Shown here: positions 26,208 to 34,719 of the stretch, one piece after another
Layout of the letters: each line of letters begins with the position of its first letter
Position numbering within the stretch: position 1 is the first letter of the stretch
Assembly (NCBI GenBank): GCA_022760475.1
Contig: JALEFZ010000055.1
Coordinates: forward strand, 124,001 to 188,000
Reading direction: 5' to 3'
DNA length: 64,000 nucleotides
DNA from: Bacteroidia bacterium
GTDB taxonomy: Bacteria; Bacteroidota; Bacteroidia; J057
The notes under the pieces: generated by a model
The model's input: the letters and a program-made list of their open reading frames with translations, nothing else
What the model was told of the DNA's origin: nothing
Databases searched by the model: none
Position numbers and translations under genes: made by a program

Positions 26208-27173
26208 TTATATAGTTTGCTTAGCAGACTTGTGCTCTTCAAGAGCATTTACTACCCTGTCTGGATAATCGCTTATGATTCCATCCACTCCCATTCTCAG
26301 CAACTTTTGGATGTCTTCAGCTTCATTTACTGTCCATGGAATTATCTTAACCCCTTTGCCCTTTAACCCACCAATTGTGCGAATATCCAGCAATTCATAA
26401 TTGGGGCTATAAATGGCAGGCACAAAACCTAATTTATCCAATTTTGCAATTCCATCTTCTTCCCCTCCCACCAAGAGAGCCAAGGAAATCTCAGAATCAA
26501 TTTGATGAACTTCTTTTAAAGTTCTAATATCAAAAGACTGAATGGTGGTTCTTTCCAAAGTCTTGCCTTCTTTAACGACATCAAGAAGGAGTTCGACAAA
26601 TTCTTTAGGTTCTGGGTGAAATATATTATCACCTTTGGGGCTTGATTTTGTTTCAATATTATAAAAAACAGGATTCAAGCCTTTTTCTGACACATATTTC
26701 TCTACTGCTGCAATGATCTCAGCCAATCTAGGCTTAGACTCACTTAGCTTTTCCTGTTCTGGAAACCGGGGATTCCCCTTGCTCCCACAATCGAACTCCA
26801 ATATGGCCTCGTAATTCATCTGATACATATTGAAGCTTTTCTCATTTTCCTCAGAAATGGAATTTCCATCAGGATCAAGGCAAATGCTATGCGAAAGCCA
26901 TGGTTCGTGAGAAAGAATTACTTGTTTGTCTTTTGTAATAATGACGTCCATTTCAAGGGTGGTAACTCCCTGGTCGATGGCAATCTTAAAACCTGCCAAC
27001 GTATTTTCGGGATAGTATCCCCTGGCTCCTCTATGTCCTTGTATGTCAAATTTGAGGTTTTCTATTTTTTCTGATCCTTGTTTCGAAGAATGATCTACAG
27101 CACGACCTGAGTTATCCTCACCGCATGAGAGCAAAAGGAGTGCTGGAATCAGCAAAACCAACATTTTTTCCAT
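26208..27173 (-). CDS. Glycerophosphodiester phosphodiesterase family lipoprotein
   Basis: A 321-residue GDPD-family enzyme with a lipoprotein signal (LVLLIPALLLLSCGED, lipobox LLSC). The TIM-barrel catalytic motifs are clear: GHRGARGYYPENTLAGF with the catalytic His and Arg, then LEMDVIITKDKQVILSHEPWL with the metal-binding Glu/Asp and second His. The C-terminal IPWTVNEAEDIQKLLRMGVDGIISDYP is also diagnostic. It probably hydrolyses glycerophosphodiesters from phospholipids in the periplasm. It lies 16 bp upstream of the three-module protein gene and may be cotranscribed with it. Confidence 0.95.
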   Translation of the reverse strand: MEKMLVLLIPALLLLSCGEDNSGRAVDHSSKQGSEKIENLKFDIQGHRGARGYYPENTLAGFKIAIDQGVTTLEMDVIITKDKQVILSHEPWLSHSICLDPDGNSISEENEKSFNMYQMNYEAILEFDCGSKGNPRFPEQEKLSESKPRLAEIIAAVEKYVSEKGLNPVFYNIETKSSPKGDNIFHPEPKEFVELLLDVVKEGKTLERTTIQSFDIRTLKEVHQIDSEISLALLVGGEEDGIAKLDKLGFVPAIYSPNYELLDIRTIGGLKGKGVKIIPWTVNEAEDIQKLLRMGVDGIISDYPDRVVNALEEHKSAKQTI

Positions 27174-27242
27174 GGAAGATGAAATTTGAAGACAAGCTAG
27201 TAAAAGTAGCGTATCGAGAAAAGCAATTGAAGGACAGGAAGA

Positions 27243-29681
27243 TTAAAAATTTAGCCTTATCGAAGAATAAATATTTCTGCCAGGAGCAGAAATTCGGGAT
27301 GAATAGCTTCGATAATGAAGATCTGCCAGATTTTCGACCCCCAATTGAAGCCTAATTTTCTTAGAGAACTTAATTTCTGAACGAAGGTTAAAAATAACCC
27401 AGGCAGGCCAACCTTCAGCTGTGGCAAATTCAAGGTTATTGAAATCCCTTTGACTAAATCGATCCAGCCTTTTCCAAGCTTGGTAAAAGGCTTCTGCCAC
27501 AAGGGTAATTTTATTGTTCTCAAATTTGAGTTGACTCTTCCCAAATAGAGGAGGAATATGGTCTTTGGGTGAACTTTCTATATGGTCAATTACTTCTCCA
27601 TAACTGTAGTTGACCGAAGACCTGAGAGAAATCGGATAGAGGTTGAGCAATACTCCCAAACTTCCTCCCGCTAAGAAGGCTTTCTGCGCATTTACATTGA
27701 TCTGAACATTACTCAAAACCCCCTCATAGAAAATTGAATCAATACCAGCATCCCTCAAGACTATGGCCTGATCATAATAGGTAGCAAAGCCAGTAGCTTC
27801 AATAGAGAATTTTTTATCCAAAAAATAGCGGATACTCAAATCAGTATTGTAGGTATATTCAGGCTTCAGATTCTGATTGGGAAAAACCACATTTCCAGGC
27901 TGTGAATCAAATATCTTTGCCACATCATCCAGGTTAGGTGCCCTAAAACCTGAACCAGCAGTCCATCCAATTTCCCATCTTTTCCTAGGTCTGTATACAG
28001 CCTCTACACTTCCGCTGAAAGCATGATTGCGTTGGCTGATCTCATCAAAATCAAAATCATAAAAACTGCTGTCCTCTAGCTTGGAATCAAGTCCTACCAA
28101 GGTCCATCTTAAGCCAGCCTTGAATGAGAGTTTTTTATTCAGCTTGTGATTGACAGTAATGTATCCCGCGAAGCTTTTCATAAGGCTTCCTCCATCGGGA
28201 TACCTAGTATCCAAATTTTGGACCTCACCATCCACTATATTTTCACTCTCTGCGGATGAATTCACCTTATTTACAAAGCCCTCCAGGCCGTAGGCCAAAA
28301 GTGTGGGCTCGGCCAATTTTTTCTGGAAATCCAGATTTATACTACCAATATCTAATTTCTCCCTTCGATGATTCAACCAGTCTGACTGAAACAACCGACT
28401 ATTTCGGCTCTCACCTACGTTTTGATAGGCAAAATTTCCTTGAAACTCATCCCAAAACGCAGTTTTAGCTGTATGATGAAAATGGTAAGATGCCTGTAAA
28501 CGTTTTTGTGGGCCATAGTTCCAGTCTGCATATCTCAGACGCCCTTCCCTGAGCTGAGCAAGCCTGTCAGAGCGAGGTATATCGGTGGAATTTGAGAATT
28601 GAAAGTTTAGGGTATGTCGAACTTTTTCATTCGGGATGAACAAAAACTTCTGAAGGAAGTCCATTTGGCTATAGCCAGAAAAACGCTGGATATCTGGATC
28701 GGGATTGGCCATTATCTTGTCTTCACCATTTTCTCTGATCACAAATGAATCCCGAAGGCCTATCCCTTCCCATGAAGATTTCCGATTTGAACCTATCCTA
28801 AGATCGTCATAGTCGGTAAGGCTTAGTGAAGTGAGAGAAGAAAGCTTATTTCCCTGGATTTCAACCCTTCCGTGAAGTCTCTTTTCATGATTTACAGAAC
28901 CATACCTGCTTGAAATGGTACCTCTAACCTGAGTTTTTCCAGAAGTGGAAAGTCTGGGATTGAGGGTATAGAAATGCATCACCCCTCCCAAAGCATCTGA
29001 GCCATAGATAACTGAACCAGGACCAAATAATACCTCGGATCTTTCAACAATTTCGGGATCTATAGTCAATACATTCTGCAAATGTCCAGAACGATAAATG
29101 GCATTATTCATCCGAACTCCGTCAATAACCAGAAGAACTTTGTTTGCCTCAAAGCCTCTCAGATTAGGGCTTCCCCCACCCATTTGGCTTTTCTGAACAA
29201 ATACTTTTCCATTATGCGCCAAAAGATCTGCTGAAGTCTGTGGATTGCTCAGTTCGATTTCCGGTTTTTTCAATACTGAAATCGAATAGGCTACTTCCAT
29301 TATATTTTTCTGGAACTTATCAGCGGTAAATACAACTTCATCCAACTCATAAGAATTGGGAGGTAGAAATACTTCGTAATTGTGTTTTTGAATTTCCCCA
29401 AAAGAAATGAGGGCAGTCTGATAGGAAGGATGCTGAATATTGAAATACCATTTGGGGTTGAACATTAGTTCTGACAAGATAACATATCCTCCATGGTTGG
29501 TACTATCTTCAAAAACTACTTCTTTTTGAGCATTGAGTACCACAATGGCAGCCCCTTCGATGGGATGAGAGTCATTGGCATCTTTGATGTAAAGGGCTTT
29601 TCTCGGATGTGTTTGTTGAGCTTGTGATGCCCCCATCACCAGCATAAAAAAACACAGCAATCCGAAAAAATGTTTAAACAT
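27243..29681 (-). CDS. TonB-dependent outer-membrane receptor
   Basis: I start at the ATG at 29681 (812 aa), which begins a clear signal peptide (MFKHFFGLLCFFMLVMGASQAQ); the longer frame adds 34 unrelated residues. A short carboxypeptidase-regulatory-like domain is followed by the plug (about 130-250: SPNLRGFEANKVLLVIDGVRMNN, quoted in parts as SPNLRGFEANK and VLLVIDGVRMN, then GPGSVIYGSDALGGVMHFYT) and a 22-strand-type barrel ending in an aromatic C-terminus (YSSIRLNF). NLRGF and the ENLADLHYRSYSSR ending are those of haem/siderophore-type receptors. No SusD partner is present, so iron or cofactor uptake is likelier than glycan uptake. A TACATTTG element lies 27 nt upstream. Confidence 0.92.
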   Translation of the reverse strand: MFKHFFGLLCFFMLVMGASQAQQTHPRKALYIKDANDSHPIEGAAIVVLNAQKEVVFEDSTNHGGYVILSELMFNPKWYFNIQHPSYQTALISFGEIQKHNYEVFLPPNSYELDEVVFTADKFQKNIMEVAYSISVLKKPEIELSNPQTSADLLAHNGKVFVQKSQMGGGSPNLRGFEANKVLLVIDGVRMNNAIYRSGHLQNVLTIDPEIVERSEVLFGPGSVIYGSDALGGVMHFYTLNPRLSTSGKTQVRGTISSRYGSVNHEKRLHGRVEIQGNKLSSLTSLSLTDYDDLRIGSNRKSSWEGIGLRDSFVIRENGEDKIMANPDPDIQRFSGYSQMDFLQKFLFIPNEKVRHTLNFQFSNSTDIPRSDRLAQLREGRLRYADWNYGPQKRLQASYHFHHTAKTAFWDEFQGNFAYQNVGESRNSRLFQSDWLNHRREKLDIGSINLDFQKKLAEPTLLAYGLEGFVNKVNSSAESENIVDGEVQNLDTRYPDGGSLMKSFAGYITVNHKLNKKLSFKAGLRWTLVGLDSKLEDSSFYDFDFDEISQRNHAFSGSVEAVYRPRKRWEIGWTAGSGFRAPNLDDVAKIFDSQPGNVVFPNQNLKPEYTYNTDLSIRYFLDKKFSIEATGFATYYDQAIVLRDAGIDSIFYEGVLSNVQINVNAQKAFLAGGSLGVLLNLYPISLRSSVNYSYGEVIDHIESSPKDHIPPLFGKSQLKFENNKITLVAEAFYQAWKRLDRFSQRDFNNLEFATAEGWPAWVIFNLRSEIKFSKKIRLQLGVENLADLHYRSYSSRISAPGRNIYSSIRLNF

Positions 29682-29707
29682 CAAATTTTTGTTTTTGAAC
29701 TTATGAA

Positions 29708-29715
29708 CAAATGTA
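29708..29715 (-). promoter_or_regulatory. Candidate -7 element for the TonB receptor gene
   Basis: On the minus strand TACATTTG fits the Bacteroidota -7 consensus TAnnTTTG exactly and lies 27 nt upstream of the start at 29681. No clear -33 TTTG at the expected distance, so support is partial. Confidence 0.35.
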
Positions 29716-29848
29716 CCTTTAATGGTTATATTCTTGGGTTGGCAGAATTCAAAAAATATCAAACGTGTAGGATTTTTTTTCAAGCGTGTCTAGCAGCTTG
29801 AAACTTTAGCATTAATTTCTACAATTGGAAGTTTGTCCAATGGAAAAA

Positions 29849-31831
29849 TCATTTATATATAATTTTATCCTCATCGACCTTCGACCTTAGCCGCCTTATT
29901 GAACTTTGGATACTTTCTTCATCTTCAAACACAAGTTTACCTTTTACATCGAGAATGGCTCCTCTTTTTAGCTTCAAGTAGCTGCCCTTCTTAAAGACGA
30001 TTGAACTGGTAGAATCAACATACAGTTTTGCCTTCCGATCGATAAAAATTCCTCGGCCTTCAGGCACGACCAACTTGGTAGGTGCTGCACAACTTCCTGT
30101 CAAAGGATGTTGATTTTGTCTGTTTGGAGTGCCACTTAGTTCGAGGCTTAGGGTATTTCCAGGTAATACTTCCAGATATTCGATAATTGAGGAATCATGT
30201 TGCTCTTCCATTTGTAGGGTTCCGCACCATCTTTGGTCTTTCCTGATTTTCCAATCGTCAAAATTAACATCAAGCGTATAACTTCCATCCTCAAGTCGCT
30301 CTAGAATCTTGATGCTGATCCCATTAACTATATAGGCGTCCAAGCTATCCTTGTATTTATTGAAGACAGGAAAATTCGTAACAGGAAAAATTCCCGAAAG
30401 ACCTACCTCATCCCCTTCCACCAGTGCATCATCATCATTACCCGTATTTCCATAGGTCAAGGTATTTTTACCTTCGATTTTTTCAGCCCAAATGTCGATC
30501 TGATCGCAGGATTTGCCATCATTATTTCCATGAATGAAGGGCACACATATTTTATTGTTCTTATCCAGGTCGGTCTTTATGAACTGAAAGTCATTTTGCC
30601 CGGCAAAGGGGTTCGGCTTACCTTTCAAGAATACATTCCAATAACTTTCTTTTTCATCGGTATAGGTGTAATCGAAATTACCTTCCGCATTATAAAGTTT
30701 AATGAAATTGACAACACTCTTTTTGAAGGGACCTAATTGAGGATTTTCGCGCCTATTTGCCTCATCAGAGACGACATACATGTAAAGACCTTTTGCAACT
30801 CCTGGTTCTGCTTTCGAACTGTCATTATAGAATATCTTTCCATCCCAATAATGCTTTTTCTGATGATTTTCAATCCAGAGATAATCCTTACTTCCTGGAA
30901 TTGCTATCCGGATGGCATCCCTTTCAGTCAAAAAATCTCTGATGATGTACTTCCCATTCTTTTCTATTTCCTGAGGTTTCAACCAGCCTAACCACCAGGA
31001 TTCCCATGCATTGGTGGTATAAAAGGGAGCATGCCAGGCGGCCATCATCCCCCAGCCTTTTTGCACGTAATATTTGTTTCCATCGGAGGTATTAGCCCCC
31101 ATTACATGGGGACATTGAAATAGGTTGTGAGCAAATTCGTGGGTGTTGTACATCCAATTGTGCTTCGCATCTGCATAGCAAGTTGCAGCAGTGTGCCCTG
31201 CATTTATCCTGTATTTTGTACCGGGAACCTGCAGGTTACCTGTACTGCCAAATCCATTCGAACCAGGAGCTCTATGATTGATGATAACATAGTCCAAAAT
31301 TCCATCAGGCTCTGAAAGGCTATTGTCAGAAGTGTATTTGGGGTAATTTTTTCGATTGTCATACTTCGACCAATCAAAATCAGGGTCATTTTGGGTAATC
31401 CAGTTGATTGCGGCCTGATTCATCTTGACATAATTGCCATAGTAGTTTCCTCGCCTGGGATTGATATATTTTATGGGTACCTGGATGGGGTAAATATCTG
31501 CCGTAACCAAAAACTCCTTACCCGAATTGAGGTAATAATACTCACTCAGGTTGTGTTTCATCTCGGCCTTTCCGAAGTAGGAAGTATCCGCTGAAAAAAG
31601 TTCATTGTTCTCGCCTTTAGCAAAAGTAGGCATGCCTTCCTTTCTACTATTATTGGGCCACGCCTTTTGACCTGGCATCAAGTCCTTATTCTCATATCGG
31701 ATAAAAATGACCAGCATATGGAGATGGCCTTTGGGAGAATGGACATAACCATTGGTACTTACTCGCTGAGCAATAAGAGAATTGGGAATTAGAAATGATA
31801 AGAAAAGTCCCAAAAGAATTAAAGTTCTCAT
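29849..31831 (-). CDS. Secreted M6-like zinc metalloprotease
   Basis: A 660-residue exported protein with signal peptide (LILLGLFLSFLIPNSLIAQ). The zinc motif is THEFAHNLFQCPHV (HExxH, near residue 228), followed by KGWGMMAAW and by WESWWLGWLKPQEI, the pattern of M6 immune-inhibitor-A-like proteases (HEFxH, then W-x-LGW). The N-terminal part before it has FGKAEMKHNLSEYYYLNSG, typical of M6 pro-regions. The C-terminal 250 residues look like beta-sandwich binding modules. There is no obvious type 9 secretion C-terminal domain. The next start codon upstream of the gene is 82 bp away, so it may be monocistronic. Substrate unknown. Confidence 0.8.
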   Translation of the reverse strand: MRTLILLGLFLSFLIPNSLIAQRVSTNGYVHSPKGHLHMLVIFIRYENKDLMPGQKAWPNNSRKEGMPTFAKGENNELFSADTSYFGKAEMKHNLSEYYYLNSGKEFLVTADIYPIQVPIKYINPRRGNYYGNYVKMNQAAINWITQNDPDFDWSKYDNRKNYPKYTSDNSLSEPDGILDYVIINHRAPGSNGFGSTGNLQVPGTKYRINAGHTAATCYADAKHNWMYNTHEFAHNLFQCPHVMGANTSDGNKYYVQKGWGMMAAWHAPFYTTNAWESWWLGWLKPQEIEKNGKYIIRDFLTERDAIRIAIPGSKDYLWIENHQKKHYWDGKIFYNDSSKAEPGVAKGLYMYVVSDEANRRENPQLGPFKKSVVNFIKLYNAEGNFDYTYTDEKESYWNVFLKGKPNPFAGQNDFQFIKTDLDKNNKICVPFIHGNNDGKSCDQIDIWAEKIEGKNTLTYGNTGNDDDALVEGDEVGLSGIFPVTNFPVFNKYKDSLDAYIVNGISIKILERLEDGSYTLDVNFDDWKIRKDQRWCGTLQMEEQHDSSIIEYLEVLPGNTLSLELSGTPNRQNQHPLTGSCAAPTKLVVPEGRGIFIDRKAKLYVDSTSSIVFKKGSYLKLKRGAILDVKGKLVFEDEESIQSSIRRLRSKVDEDKIIYK

Positions 31832-31913
31832 AAGGATAAGAATTAGAATCCTGAAGTTAGTGAATATGGACTTTTTCTTAAGACAATGATTTGAGGGAAA
31901 GGTTTCTTATTTG

Positions 31914-32504
31914 CTAATTCGTCCCGTCAAATCGAGGAGAAGTAGTGAAGCCATCAGCATAAACCCCTTCTTTTTTAAAAACTTTGTAGACAGTAAGGAA
32001 AATAATTTTGGCATCCAACAAAAAGGATTTGTGCTTCACATACCAAAGGTCATATTGAAACCTTCTTTTAAATGGAATTTTGTTTCTACCATTAATTTGT
32101 GCCCAACCGGTTATACCAGGCATTACCTTATGTCTTTGATGCTCCTCTTCTGTATATAAAGAAAGGTATTCCATAAGCAAAGGCCTGGGACCTACAAGAC
32201 TCATGTCTCCCAATATGACATTCAAAAGTTGAGGAAGTTCGTCGAGAGAAAACCTTCTGAGAACCTTCCCTACGGGAGTAAGCCTGTCTTGCTGTCGATA
32301 TGCCTCATCCACTCCGGGAGCAGCATCATAAAGGGTTGAAAACTTGACGAGAAAAAAAGCTTTTTCATTTAATCCAGGGCGTTGCTGGATAAAAAATACC
32401 TTTCTCTGAGAAATAAAGAGAGCCAGGATGATAAGAATAAAGAGGGGGCTGATCAATATCAGCAGGAAAGTAGCAAGGAGAATATCTCGAACTCTATAGA
32501 TCAA
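31914..32504 (-). CDS. Monotopic phosphoglycosyl transferase (sugar transferase)
   Basis: A 196-residue bacterial sugar transferase of the small PglC type, which loads a sugar-1-phosphate onto undecaprenyl phosphate to start glycan assembly. The N-terminal re-entrant membrane helix (LLATFLLILISPLFILIILALF) is followed by the catalytic pair in RRFSLDELPQLLNVILGDMSLVGPRPL and VMPGITGWAQINGRN. It is a complete short form without the multi-pass N-terminal part of WbaP. No glycosyltransferase or flippase genes are nearby, so its glycan is unknown. It is 16 bp downstream of the beta-barrel-like gene. Confidence 0.93.
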   Translation of the reverse strand: MIYRVRDILLATFLLILISPLFILIILALFISQRKVFFIQQRPGLNEKAFFLVKFSTLYDAAPGVDEAYRQQDRLTPVGKVLRRFSLDELPQLLNVILGDMSLVGPRPLLMEYLSLYTEEEHQRHKVMPGITGWAQINGRNKIPFKRRFQYDLWYVKHKSFLLDAKIIFLTVYKVFKKEGVYADGFTTSPRFDGTN

Positions 32505-32520
32505 AAGTGTTTTAGGCTGT

Positions 32521-33186
32521 TTAGTTTTTAAATTTGCCGATTCCCAGGGTTACTCGGAAGAAGGCTGCATCAGGGCTAGCGATCAAACCGGTAGCATCAT
32601 TGGTCAAGCCATTGACTGTCCAGTTTCCACCGACGGTTCTCATGTAGCCCAGCGAAGCGCCGAGCTCCATGTGGTACTTGGTTTCACCTTCCAACAATCT
32701 ATACCTCCTCACATTCAAAGCCATTTCCATGATGCCTCCATAGCCAGCTCCACGTTTGATTTGGCCTTCATCAAGATCGACCAATCTTATACCTACCCTT
32801 CCTCCTCCGATTCCAACTGTGGGATATACAATCAGGTCTTGCTCTTTTCTAAATAGAATCCAGCCAGCTTTAGCGAGTGCATAATGATAATTTACCTGCG
32901 GCCTGAAATAGTCTTGGTAGTTGTAATCACCCCTGATCATGAAATTGTAGGAGTCAATCCCCAGTGAAACCCTGTTGAAGAATTGCTCATAACCCAGGCC
33001 TACCGTCAAAAAGTTGTTCCCCACAGCAGAATGTCCCCTGTCTGCAAGTACATCATCCAGGCTGCTGAGATTTAGGAAACTTCCTCCTACCATAAGTCTT
33101 CCCACGCCTAGTCTTTGACCAAAGGCTACATTTGAAAGAAATAGTAGAGAGATAATGATAATCGATATTCCTGAGTTCTTTTTCAT
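32521..33186 (-). CDS. Exported outer-membrane-like protein of unknown function
   Basis: A 221-residue protein with signal peptide (ISIIIISLLFLSNVAFGQ). The rest is a set of alternating hydrophobic and polar strands with glycines and aromatics (LTVGLGYEQFF, SLGIDSYNFMI, VYPTVGIGGGRVGIRL, MELGASLGYM, FFRVTLGIGKF), consistent with a small outer-membrane beta-barrel. It lies 4 bp downstream of the lipoprotein gene and 16 bp upstream of the phosphoglycosyl transferase gene, so the three probably form an operon. No family recognised. Confidence 0.65.
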   Translation of the reverse strand: MKKNSGISIIIISLLFLSNVAFGQRLGVGRLMVGGSFLNLSSLDDVLADRGHSAVGNNFLTVGLGYEQFFNRVSLGIDSYNFMIRGDYNYQDYFRPQVNYHYALAKAGWILFRKEQDLIVYPTVGIGGGRVGIRLVDLDEGQIKRGAGYGGIMEMALNVRRYRLLEGETKYHMELGASLGYMRTVGGNWTVNGLTNDATGLIASPDAAFFRVTLGIGKFKN

Positions 33187-33190
33187 AAGA

Positions 33191-33943
33191 TCATTTTAAA
33201 ATATAATATCCTACGACGGGCTCATTTTCCTTCTGAGCAAAATAGAAACTATAAACCCTTCCAGCTTGCAGGTTCACATCAGGTATTGAATCTATGATCC
33301 CGTTTCCTGGAGCCAGGTCGTTGACAAAATAGACCGTTTTGACTCCTGCTTCAGGGTAGAAAAATCTGGAAGAATTTAGGAAATTTCTCTGTTCTATACT
33401 GGTAGAGCTTTCCTTAATAACCAAAGATACAGAAACATAGTTGCTGTTGACATTCACAAACCTGATCCCGGCTTTACCTCCCTTCGGAGATTCAAAATCA
33501 TCATTGGTTCTTATCAAAATAGGGTTGTTAAAGCTATCTATAAAGAACCATGATTGGGGGAGATCTCCTGCTCCCTGTCCCAATGTTCCCAATTCCAAAG
33601 GATCAACTACTAGCTTCTGCGAGCGATGATCCAGAATTTCAAGGAATAGGTATTGAGAGGTATCCCTGTTTGTAAACTCGTTTTTGAAAGTATCAACATT
33701 TATAAGAACTGAGCTATAGCCCTGTCCTGGTTTATTTTCTTCAAATTTAAGATCATATCCCAACCATTCAAGACCATCTGTGCTGTTGAGCCTTACATCT
33801 ATTGGATCTGCCCTATTATTCAAGTTTACGAATCGATAGTAAAGCCGCTCTTGCGGAATGGGAGCTTCATAAGTTTCAGGTGTACAAGCAAAGGTTCCTG
33901 CCAATATCAGACAGGCGATAAGCAAATAAAGCTTTTGATACAT
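33191..33943 (-). CDS. Putative lipoprotein, DUF4397-like
   Basis: A 250-residue lipoprotein with lipobox GTFAC (signal LLIACLILAGTFACTPE). The mature part has two weakly similar beta-rich halves with YYRFVNLNNRADPIDVRLN and AGIRFVNVNSNYVSVSLVI. The RFVN-x-x-D/S pattern resembles DUF4397 modules, found in surface lipoproteins of Bacteroidota. This match is by eye only. It is the first gene of the probable lipoprotein - barrel - phosphoglycosyl transferase operon. Function unknown. Confidence 0.6.
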   Translation of the reverse strand: MYQKLYLLIACLILAGTFACTPETYEAPIPQERLYYRFVNLNNRADPIDVRLNSTDGLEWLGYDLKFEENKPGQGYSSVLINVDTFKNEFTNRDTSQYLFLEILDHRSQKLVVDPLELGTLGQGAGDLPQSWFFIDSFNNPILIRTNDDFESPKGGKAGIRFVNVNSNYVSVSLVIKESSTSIEQRNFLNSSRFFYPEAGVKTVYFVNDLAPGNGIIDSIPDVNLQAGRVYSFYFAQKENEPVVGYYILK

Positions 33944-34004
33944 AGTCTTCGGTTACAACATGGACAACGATTCTTTTAGGGTTTGGTTGTCCATATTAAT
34001 ACAA

Positions 34005-34562
34005 CTATTGTATGGTATCACCCCCCGAGTTGATAGAATCTGCTTTTTGTTTGATAATCTCAAACAACTCTTCATCGGTCAGTCCCATGTATTTGATTTC
34101 AGCCTGGGCATCATCCACAAGGTCACTGTCAGGATATTTCTGAATAAACAGCTCATAAGCCTCCTTAGCCCCTTCGAAATTCTTAATCTTATTGTTCAAA
34201 AATCCTTTATGGAAAAGAGCATCTTCAGCCCTTTCAGTACTGGGGTATTCATTGATCACCTGATCATAAAGCGCCAAGGCTTTCTGAACATTTCTGGCAG
34301 ATACTTCGTGAATCTCTGCTGCCAAGTATAAGTATTCTGCCTGAGAAGAACTGTCGGCTTGGCTCTTTGCTTCTTCTTCATAGGCAGATGCCAACAATGT
34401 CAAAACTTCCTGAGTTTTGGGCGAGGAAGACTGACCGGAATTCATAAGCTCTTCATATTGGGCTTTGTATTCTTCTACTTTACTTTTGTTGATTTCCTTA
34501 GAACAAGCAGAAAAAATAAGCACCGATAGCATAATTAGAGCGAAACCGAGATGATTTTTCAT
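34005..34562 (-). CDS. TPR-type lipoprotein
   Basis: I start at the ATG at 34562 (185 aa), which opens a lipoprotein signal (FALIMLSVLIFSACSKE, lipobox FSAC); the longer frame adds 49 residues without similarity. The mature part is helical with tetratricopeptide-like repeats (YLYLAAEIHEVSARNVQKALALYDQVINEYP, split here as YLYLAAEIHE and KALALYDQVINEYPST, then FHKGFLNNKIKNFEGAKEAYELFIQKYPDSDL). The YPxSxLxxDA pattern is that of BamD/YbgF-like periplasmic TPR proteins. It has a good Bacteroidota promoter upstream and is probably alone. Role: envelope scaffold, not further defined. Confidence 0.8.
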   Translation of the reverse strand: MKNHLGFALIMLSVLIFSACSKEINKSKVEEYKAQYEELMNSGQSSSPKTQEVLTLLASAYEEEAKSQADSSSQAEYLYLAAEIHEVSARNVQKALALYDQVINEYPSTERAEDALFHKGFLNNKIKNFEGAKEAYELFIQKYPDSDLVDDAQAEIKYMGLTDEELFEIIKQKADSINSGGDTIQ

Positions 34563-34639
34563 TTTGATGAAATTGTATTGGTCAATGTATTTGGATTGCC
34601 GATTGACAATCAGAACTTTAGGAAGATGAAACTTTGAAA

Positions 34640-34670
34640 CAAATATATGTGAGTATTTATTTTGTGGCAA
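34640..34670 (-). promoter_or_regulatory. Bacteroidota-type promoter for the TPR lipoprotein gene
   Basis: On the minus strand TATATTTG (plus 34640-34647) matches the -7 consensus TAnnTTTG, and TTG (plus 34668-34670) lies exactly 20 nt upstream as a -33 element. This would give a leader of about 75 nt. It is the best full match seen in the window. Confidence 0.6.
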
Positions 34671-34698
34671 TAAAAAAAGGGCAACAAAATTGTTGCCC
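34671..34698 (-). terminator. Terminator after the VPS10-like gene
   Basis: On the minus strand an 8-bp GC-containing stem (plus arms GGGCAACA at 34679-34686 and TGTTGCCC at 34691-34698, 4-nt loop) runs into a T tract (plus 34672-34678, all A). It ends 21 bp past the stop of the large propeller gene and borders the next promoter. Confidence 0.8.
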
Positions 34699-34719
34699 CT
34701 TAATTTCATACCAATTTTC

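Noticed and set aside
33960-33994. Inverted repeat ATGGACAAC / GTTGTCCAT with a 17-nt loop
   Set aside because: Could be a terminator after the TPR lipoprotein gene, but no T tract follows on either strand and the loop is long; not strong enough to call.
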